A stretch of 32,577 nucleotides of DNA from JACTMI01 sp964618415. GTDB lineage: Bacteria; Acidobacteriota; Thermoanaerobaculia; Multivoradales; JAGPDF01. The stretch is from assembly GCA_964618415.1 (NCBI GenBank), contig CAZUAT010000039.1, forward strand, positions 1 through 32,577, in the 5' to 3' direction. The first letter of the stretch is position 1, and each line of letters opens with the position of its first letter. The notes under the pieces were generated by a model that did no database searches, was not told the DNA's origin, and was given only the letters and a program-made list of their open reading frames with translations. A program made the translations under genes and the position numbers. This document shows, piece by piece, positions 21,184-27,395 of this stretch.

Positions 21184-22548
21184 ATGAGGCGATCGGTTCG
21201 GATCCGTCAAATCACGGAACGGTGCGTCCTGGCCAGCTGGGTAGCCGGCTGCGCGGCTGCGGGCGCAGCGACCTACCGCGTCTATCCGCGGCCGGTGGAG
21301 GCGCCGACGTTCACCGCGCCGCTGCCGCCGGCGGACGGAAGAGTGCTGGTGGCGGACCCGGCGGCCGCGCCGTCACCGTTCGGATGGCACGACGTCGACG
21401 GCGTCGCCGGAGCCGAGTTCACGACAATGCGTGGCAACAACGCCCACGCCTACGACGACCAGAACGGTGACCAGCAGCCGCCGGCGGTAGAGCCGGACTG
21501 CGGAGCGCTGCTCGAGTGTGACTTTCCGCTCGACCTGACGCAGCCGCCGACCGCGTCCGTCGCCGCCGGCGTCGCGAACCTGTTCTACTGGACGAACGTC
21601 GTGCACGACGTGATGGCGATCTACGGCTTCGACTCGGTGTCCGGCAACTTCCAGGTCAATATCTACGGGCTGGGCGGCCTGGGCGGTGACGACGTCCGCG
21701 CCGAAACGCTGGACGGCAGCGGAACCAACGGGGGCATCTTCGCGACTCCGCCAGACGGACAGCGGCCGCGGATGCAGATGTACGTGTGGACGCTCGGAAC
21801 GCCGCACCGGGACGGAGCGATGGACGCCGGCGTGATCGTCCACGAATACGGGCACGGAATCTCCAGCCGGCTGGTTGGCGGCCCCGCGACCGTCAGCTGC
21901 CTGAACAACGCGGAGGCTCCGCACGAGGGAATCTCGGACGCCTGGGCGCTGCTGCTGACCGCGCCCGCCGCCAACCCGGCGGTGCGGTCGCTCGGCACCT
22001 ACGTGCTCTTCCAGGATCCCGACGGCCCCGGGATCCGGTCCGAGCGCTACGACAAGTCGCCGGAGCCGAACTCCAACTCGTGGACGTACGGCAGCATCAC
22101 CGGCGCCAGCAATGCGCATGCGGTCGGTGAGAAGTGGGCACAGCTCGCCTGGTACCTGACCGGACGGCTGGAGGACGAGCACGGCTTCGATCCCGATGTC
22201 TACGCCTGGACCGGCAGCTCCGCCGACGCCGGGAATCTGCGCGCGCTCTACTACCTGACCGAGTCGCTGAAGCTGGTCCCCTGCGGGCCCGGCTTCGTCG
22301 ACCTGCGGAATGCGATCCTCGCGGCGGCTGAACTGACCTACGACGGCGAGGACCGGTGTCTGCTCTGGAGGGGATTCGCCGAGTTCGGCCTCGGGCTGTC
22401 GGCGAGCCAGGGGAGCCCCAACAGCGTGCTCGATCAGGTGCCGGCCTTCGATCTGCCGGCGGAGTGCGACCTGCCCGTCGACCCGATGCCGTTCCTCGAC
22501 GGCTTCGAAACGGGCGATACCTCCGGCTGGAGCGCCACCAGCGACTGA
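21184..22548 (+). CDS. Compact M36 (fungalysin-type) zinc metalloprotease with FETGD tail
   Basis: A 454-residue exported protease. The zinc site is HEYGH at 220-224 with the third ligand in EGISD at 248-252 (family form EGWSD). The start of the mature M36 domain (FGWHDVDG, MRGNNAHAYDDQNGD) lies at only 66-96, so the usual FTP propeptide of about 200 residues is absent. The N-terminus has a basic start and a short Ala/Gly/Cys-rich stretch that looks like a weak signal peptide. The last 18 residues, FLDGFETGDTSGWSATSD, form a separate tail also seen at the end of the protein at 27396-29495. Start: an ATG with CGGAGGT six bases upstream. It probably degrades extracellular protein. Confidence 0.9.
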   Translation: MRRSVRIRQITERCVLASWVAGCAAAGAATYRVYPRPVEAPTFTAPLPPADGRVLVADPAAAPSPFGWHDVDGVAGAEFTTMRGNNAHAYDDQNGDQQPPAVEPDCGALLECDFPLDLTQPPTASVAAGVANLFYWTNVVHDVMAIYGFDSVSGNFQVNIYGLGGLGGDDVRAETLDGSGTNGGIFATPPDGQRPRMQMYVWTLGTPHRDGAMDAGVIVHEYGHGISSRLVGGPATVSCLNNAEAPHEGISDAWALLLTAPAANPAVRSLGTYVLFQDPDGPGIRSERYDKSPEPNSNSWTYGSITGASNAHAVGEKWAQLAWYLTGRLEDEHGFDPDVYAWTGSSADAGNLRALYYLTESLKLVPCGPGFVDLRNAILAAAELTYDGEDRCLLWRGFAEFGLGLSASQGSPNSVLDQVPAFDLPAECDLPVDPMPFLDGFETGDTSGWSATSD

Positions 22549-22569
22549 CGGCGGCGCGGCCGATTCCGG

Positions 22570-22575
22570 TATCGT
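22570..22575 (+). promoter_or_regulatory. -10-like hexamer TATCGT of the dprE1/dprE2 operon
   Basis: TATCGT ends 10 nt before the ATG at 22586 in a 37-nt gap, with no Shine-Dalgarno sequence. Confidence 0.4.
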
Positions 22576-22585
22576 CGCGCTGCGC

Positions 22586-23917
22586 ATGCGACGCTCGGCG
22601 GAAGATCGGATCGCGGGCTGGGGAGGAATCTCGGTGCCGGGCCGCGAGGTGCGGTCCGAGCAGCTCGCCGCGGTCGCCCGCGGCGCCGTCCTGACCCGCG
22701 GACTCGGGCGCTCCTACGGCGACTCCGCTCTGCCGCCTCCCGGGGAGACCAGGGTCGTCGGCTCCACGCGGGCCGACCGGATTCTCGCTTTCGACGCGTC
22801 GACGGGGCGGCTGCGCGCCGAGGCCGGACTGGCCCTCGGCGACCTGGTCTGGACCCTGCTGCCGCGTGGCTGGTTTCCTCCCGTGGTTCCTGGAACGCAG
22901 TTCGTCACCCTGGGCGGGATGGTCGCGGCCGACGTACACGGCAAGAACCACCACATGGACGGGTCGGTCGGGCGCCACGTCACGGTGCTGCGCCTGCTGT
23001 GCGCCGACGGCACGATCGTCGACTGCTCCCGCGAGAGTCACCCGGAGCTTTTCCGCGCCACTGTGGGCGGCATGGGCCTGACCGGGCATCTGCTCGAGGT
23101 CGAGCTGACGATGACCCGGATCGCGTCGCCGTGGATCCTCCAGGAGACCGAGCGGGCGGCGGGCCTCGACGCACTGCTCGAGGGGCTGACCAGCTCGACC
23201 CGGAGCTGGCCGTTCACGATGGCCTGGCTCGATGCGCTGTCCGGCGGCGAACGACTGGGGCGCGGGATTCTCTATCGCGGCCGGTGGGCGAGCGCCGAGG
23301 AAGCTCCGGCATCGGCTCCGCAGCCGCTGCGTCGGCTGGCGGTGCCGTTCCGCCTGCCGGGCTGGGCGCTCAACGATCTGTCGGTCCGCCTCTTCAACGC
23401 CGTCTACGCTCGATCGGTTCCGGCGCGCCCACGGCGCAGCATCGTCCATCCGGAGAAGTTCTTCTGGCCACTCGATGCGATCCGGCACTGGAACCGGATC
23501 TACGGACGGCGCGGGTTCACGCAGTTCCAGTGCGTGCTGCCCGAGCGCGAGCGCCCGGGCGCAACGCGCCGCCTCCTCACGGCGGCCGCCGGGCGCGGAG
23601 GCTCATCGTTTCTCTGCGTGCTCAAGGACTGCGGCGCGGAGGGAGAGGGCCTGCTCTCCTTTCCGCGGCCGGGGATATCCGTGGCGCTCGACCTGCCGCT
23701 GCGCGCCGACACCCGGGGCCTGGTCGAGGAGCTGGCGGACCTGGTGATCGCCGAAGGGGGACGGATCTACCTCGCCAAGGACGCATTCGTGCGCGCCGAC
23801 CAGTTCCGGCGCATGGAGCCGCGCCTGTCCGACTTCGAGCAGGTGCGCGCGCAATGGGACCCCGACCAGCGGCTGCGCAGCGCGCAGTCGGTGCGTCTGC
23901 TCGGAGACCGGACATGA
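22586..23917 (+). CDS. dprE1: DprE1-like FAD-dependent decaprenylphosphoryl-ribose 2'-oxidase
   Basis: Oxidises C2' of polyprenyl-phosphoryl-ribose, the first half of the epimerisation to the arabinose donor. The 443-residue protein has the FAD-binding half with RGLGRSYGD at about 39-47, LGGMVAADVHGKNHH at about 109-123 (His equivalent to the flavin-near His132 of the mycobacterial enzyme) and GGMGLTGHL. The C-terminal half has RIYLAKDAFVRADQF, which contains the equivalent of catalytic Lys418. The benzothiazinone-reactive Cys387 aligns with Ala in RPGISVALDLP. A plain sugar-lactone oxidase is the main alternative, but VHGKNHH, IYLAKD and the following SDR gene favour DprE1. The ATG at 22586 follows TATCGT; the stop overlaps the next start by four bases. 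Confidence 0.86.
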   Translation: MRRSAEDRIAGWGGISVPGREVRSEQLAAVARGAVLTRGLGRSYGDSALPPPGETRVVGSTRADRILAFDASTGRLRAEAGLALGDLVWTLLPRGWFPPVVPGTQFVTLGGMVAADVHGKNHHMDGSVGRHVTVLRLLCADGTIVDCSRESHPELFRATVGGMGLTGHLLEVELTMTRIASPWILQETERAAGLDALLEGLTSSTRSWPFTMAWLDALSGGERLGRGILYRGRWASAEEAPASAPQPLRRLAVPFRLPGWALNDLSVRLFNAVYARSVPARPRRSIVHPEKFFWPLDAIRHWNRIYGRRGFTQFQCVLPERERPGATRRLLTAAAGRGGSSFLCVLKDCGAEGEGLLSFPRPGISVALDLPLRADTRGLVEELADLVIAEGGRIYLAKDAFVRADQFRRMEPRLSDFEQVRAQWDPDQRLRSAQSVRLLGDRT

Positions 23918-24657
23918 ACACGGTGCTTCTCGGCGCCACCCGCGGCATCGGCCGCGAGATGGCGCGTCAGATGGCGGCGCGCGGCGACCGCCTCTTCCTG
24001 CTCGGCCGCGATCTGGACGATCTGGCCGCGAGCGCGCGCGACCTCGAGGTGCGCGCGGGGATGGAGGCGGGAACTGTCGGCACGGCGGGCTGCGACCTGC
24101 TGGAGCCGGAGGGCTTCGCGGCAGCACTGGACGCCGCGACGGCCGCGCTGGGCCGGATCGAAGCGGTGGTCGTGACTGCGGGGCTGTTCGCGACCCAGGA
24201 GGCACTCGAAGCCGACCGCGCCCTTACCCGCCGCCTGCTCGAGGCCGACTTCTCCGGCACCGTGCTGTTCTGCGAGGAGGCGAGGGATCGCCTGCTCGCC
24301 AGCGGCGGAGGAAAGCTGTGCGTCTTCGCGTCGGTGGCCGGCGAACGCGGCCGCAAGCCGGTGGTCCTCTACGGCGCCGCCAAGGCGGGTCTCCTGCACT
24401 ACCTCGAGGGTCTCGACCACCGCTTTCGCGCCCGCGGGCTGGTCACCGTCGCGGTGCTGCCGGGGTTCGTGCGGACCTCGATGACCGAGGGGCTGCCCGA
24501 GCCGCCGTTCGCCGCCGAACCGGACGCAGTGGCGCGCATCGCGCTGCGGGCCCTCGACCGCGGGACGCCGCGCGTCCATGCGCCAGCCATCTGGGGGCTC
24601 GTCATGCTCCTGATCCGGAACCTGCCCCGCTTCGTCATGCGTCGGGTGAGCTTCTGA
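23914..24657 (+). CDS. dprE2: DprE2-like short-chain dehydrogenase
   Basis: Reduces the 2'-keto intermediate made by DprE1 to polyprenyl-phosphoryl-arabinose with NAD(P)H. The 247-residue protein has the Rossmann start VLLGATRGIGREMA at about 4-17 (TGxxxGIG type) and VVTAGLF in place of NNAG. Ser is in FASVAGERGRK at about 131-141, and the catalytic pair is in YGAAKAG (Tyr-x3-Lys). A C-terminal hydrophobic segment (IWGLVMLLIRNLPRFVMRR) typical of DprE2 may anchor it to the membrane. It is coupled to dprE1 by an ATGA overlap. The UbiA-like ribosyl-phosphate transferase that usually feeds this pair is not in the window. The SDR call is certain; the DprE2 assignment rests on the partner and the tail. 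Confidence 0.84.
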   Translation: MNTVLLGATRGIGREMARQMAARGDRLFLLGRDLDDLAASARDLEVRAGMEAGTVGTAGCDLLEPEGFAAALDAATAALGRIEAVVVTAGLFATQEALEADRALTRRLLEADFSGTVLFCEEARDRLLASGGGKLCVFASVAGERGRKPVVLYGAAKAGLLHYLEGLDHRFRARGLVTVAVLPGFVRTSMTEGLPEPPFAAEPDAVARIALRALDRGTPRVHAPAIWGLVMLLIRNLPRFVMRRVSF

Positions 24658-24667
24658 CGTGCAGCGC

Positions 24668-25057
24668 TCAGCGACTGAAGACCCAGATCATCACCAGCAG
24701 CGCCAGCGCGGTCAGCGAGAGGACCGTGCCGTTGAGCAGCAGGGACAGCCGGGCGATCCCGCGCCGTCGTGGGGCGCGTACGGCCCAGCTGGCGAGCAGC
24801 GTCCCGAGCAGCGAGGCGGCCAGCGCGATCAGCACCGGCACCATGACGCCGCGCGGCCACGGTCGCAGCTCGGGTGGGATGAGGCGGCTGATCGGACGGG
24901 CGGCCAGCGCGGCGGCGAAGCAGGCCAGGGAGAGGATGGGCAGCGTATCGCCGCCCTCGAGCGCGGCGTAGGCTTCGTCCCCTTCGGCGCGCGCGGCGCG
25001 GGGCGGGGTCGGCGGCGGCGGTGCGGTGCGGCCCACGGCGAGGCGCGAGTATCCCAT
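24668..25057 (-). CDS. Small membrane protein, unrecognised
   Basis: A protein of up to 129 residues with a Pro/Ala-rich N-terminus and an acidic EGDEAYAALEGGD stretch. Three hydrophobic segments follow at about 38-52, 68-92 and 103-127, ending LLVMIWVFSR. Nothing is recognised. The ATG at 25057 gives the full length, but a GTG at 25036 is also attractive, because GATACT ends 11 nt before it and no ribosome binding site serves the ATG. It ends ten bases from the convergent dprE2 stop. A role with the DprE pair (polyprenyl-phosphate sugar handling) is possible only by location. Confidence 0.6.
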   Translation of the reverse strand: MGYSRLAVGRTAPPPPTPPRAARAEGDEAYAALEGGDTLPILSLACFAAALAARPISRLIPPELRPWPRGVMVPVLIALAASLLGTLLASWAVRAPRRRGIARLSLLLNGTVLSLTALALLVMIWVFSR

Positions 25058-25128
25058 AGCGCCCGAGGTGCAGCCGCGTGGTCAGCCGGTCCGATGCCGG
25101 AACGGCCGGACGCCGGGAGCAGCGGGCG

Positions 25129-25725
25129 GTGAGCAAGCGTTACGACCGCGCCTACTTCGAGCGCTGGTATCGACGGCCCGCCAGCCGGATCGACTCGCCG
25201 GCGGAGCTGCGGCGTCGGGTGGCGCTGGCGGTCGCCATCGCCGAGCGCTGGCTCGCACGCCCGGTCCGCTCCGCGCTCGACATCGGCTGCGGAGAGGCGC
25301 GCTGGCGCGCCGAGCTGCGGCGGCTGCGGCCGCGCCTCCGCTACGTCGGAGTCGACCCGTCACCGTACGTCGTCGAGCGCTACGGGCGCAGCCGCGACAT
25401 TCGCCAGGGCAGCTTCGCGGAGCTGTCACGGCTCGCACCGGGCGGGCCGTTCGATCTGGTGATCTGCGCCGACGTCCTCCACTACGTCGAGGATGCCGAC
25501 CTGCGCGCGGGACTGCCGGCCCTGGTCGAGCTGACCGGCGGGGTGGCCTACCTGGAGACGCTCACCGCGGACGAGCAGGTCGAGGGCGACCGGCGGGCGA
25601 TCCACCTCCGCCCGCCGGCGTTCTACGTCCGAATGTTCGCCTCGCACGGGCTGGTCGGGGTCGGCAGCCACGTCTGGCTCGCTCCGGCGCTCGGCGACCT
25701 GCCGTCGGCGCTGGAGCGACGCTGA
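25129..25725 (+). CDS. Class I SAM-dependent methyltransferase
   Basis: A 198-residue cytosolic methyltransferase-fold protein. Motif I is ALDIGCGEARW at about 47-57, the second strand ends with VGVDPSPYVVERYG, motif post-I FDLVICADVLHYVED lies at about 107-121, and there is no membrane segment. N-terminal YDRAYFERWYRRPASRI is typical of trans-aconitate/UbiE-like unclassified methyltransferases. The substrate is unknown. The GTG at 25129, with GGGAG about nine bases upstream, is preferred to the GTG at 25078 because the conserved YDRAYFERWY follows it closely. It converges on the ALDH7-type gene with 21 bases between. Confidence 0.84.
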   Translation: MSKRYDRAYFERWYRRPASRIDSPAELRRRVALAVAIAERWLARPVRSALDIGCGEARWRAELRRLRPRLRYVGVDPSPYVVERYGRSRDIRQGSFAELSRLAPGGPFDLVICADVLHYVEDADLRAGLPALVELTGGVAYLETLTADEQVEGDRRAIHLRPPAFYVRMFASHGLVGVGSHVWLAPALGDLPSALERR

Positions 25726-25746
25726 CCCGCGCCGGCGCCGTCCGCC

Positions 25747-27282
25747 TCAGACGTCGAACGTCACGCCCTGGGCCAGCGGGAGCGACTTGCCGTAGTTGAT
25801 CGTGCAGGTCTGACGGCGCATGTACGCCTTCCAGGAGTCCGAGCCGGCTTCGCGGCCGCCGCCGGTCTCCTTCTCTCCGCCGAACGCGCCCCCGATCTCC
25901 GCTCCCGAAGTCCCGATGTTGACGTTGGCGATGCCGCAGTCGCTGCCCTCGGTCGAGAGGAACCGTTCGGCAGACCGCATGTCGAGGGTGAAGATCGCCG
26001 ACGAGAGGCCCTGGGGCACCGAGTTGTGCAGGGTGATCGCCTCATCGAGATCGTCGTACTCGAACAGGTAGAGGATCGGCGCGAACGTTTCCTCGCAGGT
26101 GATCGGCATGTGGGGGACCGCCTCGACCAGAGTCGGCTCGACGAAAAATCCGGGTCGATCGAGGACCTTGCCGCCGTAGAGGATCCGCCCGCCCTGCTGC
26201 TGGGCGACCTCGAGCGCGTGGCGATAGTCGGCGACCGCCTTCTCGTGAATGAGCGGGCCCATCAGTGTGGAGGCCTCCGCCGGGTCGCCGATGCGCACCG
26301 ATCCGTATGCCTTGATGAGGCGGCCCTTCATCTCGGCGGCGATCGACCGGTGCAGGAAGAGGCGGCGCGTGGTCGTGCAGCGCTGGCCTGCGGTTCCAAC
26401 GGCCGCGAACAGCACCGCCCGCAGGGCGAGATCCAGATCCGCGTCGGCGGTGACGACGATGCCGTTGTTGCCTCCCAGTTCGAGCAGGGAGCGGCCGAGC
26501 CGATCCGCGACGACCTTCCCGATCGAGCGTCCCATCGCCACGGATCCGGTGGCGGAGATCAGCGGGAAGCGCGGATCCGCCGACAGCGGCTGGCCGACCA
26601 CGTGGCGATCGCCGACCACCAGGTTCCAGATCGGGGGCGCGTCATTGTCGGCGAGGACCTGCTGCGCGATACGCGTGACCGCGATGGCCGAGAGGGTGGC
26701 GTGCTCGGACGGTTTCCAGAGCACCGGGTCGCCACAGACGGCGGCCACCATTGCGTTCCAGGCCCAGACCGCGACGGGAAAGTTGAATGCCGTGATCACG
26801 CCCACCGGACCGAGCGGATGCCACTGCTCGTACATCCGGTGCAGCGGGCGCTCGGAATGCATCGACAGCCCGTAGAGCTGGCGCGAAAGGCCGACCGCGA
26901 AGTCGGCCATGTCGATCATCTCCTGGACCTCGCCGAGACCTTCCGAACGGACCTTGCCGACTTCCAGGGTGACCAGCAGCCCGAGATCGTCCTTGTGGCG
27001 CCGCAGGGCTTCACCGAGCTGGCGCACCACCTCGCCGCGCTTCGGGGCCGGCCACTGTCGCCACTGTCGGAAGGCCTCAGCGGTGCCAGCGGCGACCCGC
27101 TCGTAGTCATCTGCGGAGGCCTCGTGGACGACTCCGAGGACCTCCCCGGTGGCCGGGTTGATCGACTCGTACCGCTTGCCGTGGGTCTGGATCCAGGCGC
27201 CGTCGAAGGCGCCGGGGTTCTCGAAGTCGAGGCCGAGTCGCGCAAGCGCGGCCGGAACTGCCGGGGTACTGGAACGGGTCAT
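25747..27282 (-). CDS. ALDH7-type alpha-aminoadipate semialdehyde dehydrogenase
   Basis: Oxidises L-2-aminoadipate 6-semialdehyde to L-2-aminoadipate with NAD(P). The 511-residue protein is a full ALDH with Glu268 in SLLELGGNN and Cys302 in GTAGQRCTTTRR. The ALDH7 C-terminal block is intact: NVNIGTSGAEIGGAFGGEK, then SWKAYMRRQTCTINYG. These blocks separate ALDH7 from other ALDHs. The transaminase that makes its substrate from lysine lies at 29518-30861, so the two form a lysine degradation route. The ATG at 27282 has AGGAG eight bases upstream, and TAGACT (27339-27344) fits as -10; the frame extends upstream to 27576 but that part is not ALDH-like. Confidence 0.94.
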   Translation of the reverse strand: MTRSSTPAVPAALARLGLDFENPGAFDGAWIQTHGKRYESINPATGEVLGVVHEASADDYERVAAGTAEAFRQWRQWPAPKRGEVVRQLGEALRRHKDDLGLLVTLEVGKVRSEGLGEVQEMIDMADFAVGLSRQLYGLSMHSERPLHRMYEQWHPLGPVGVITAFNFPVAVWAWNAMVAAVCGDPVLWKPSEHATLSAIAVTRIAQQVLADNDAPPIWNLVVGDRHVVGQPLSADPRFPLISATGSVAMGRSIGKVVADRLGRSLLELGGNNGIVVTADADLDLALRAVLFAAVGTAGQRCTTTRRLFLHRSIAAEMKGRLIKAYGSVRIGDPAEASTLMGPLIHEKAVADYRHALEVAQQQGGRILYGGKVLDRPGFFVEPTLVEAVPHMPITCEETFAPILYLFEYDDLDEAITLHNSVPQGLSSAIFTLDMRSAERFLSTEGSDCGIANVNIGTSGAEIGGAFGGEKETGGGREAGSDSWKAYMRRQTCTINYGKSLPLAQGVTFDV

Positions 27283-27338
27283 CGTCGGAACTCCTGGTGG
27301 GAATCGGTGCGGGTTCGGCGGGGTCCACCGACGCGGCC

Positions 27339-27344
27339 AGTCTA
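27339..27344 (-). promoter_or_regulatory. -10-like hexamer TAGACT of the ALDH7-type gene
   Basis: TAGACT on the minus strand lies 56 nt before the ATG at 27282, giving a leader of about 50 nt that contains the AGGAG ribosome binding site. Confidence 0.42.
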
Positions 27345-27379
27345 CCGCAGCGCCGTGCGAAGGCCGATCCGCGCCGCAG

Positions 27380-27385
27380 TAAAGT
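27380..27385 (+). promoter_or_regulatory. -10-like hexamer TAAAGT of the O-antigen-ligase-like gene
   Basis: TAAAGT ends 10 nt before the GTG at 27396, which is how this start was selected; there is no ribosome binding site. Confidence 0.42.
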
Positions 27386-27395
27386 TCCCGGCTGC

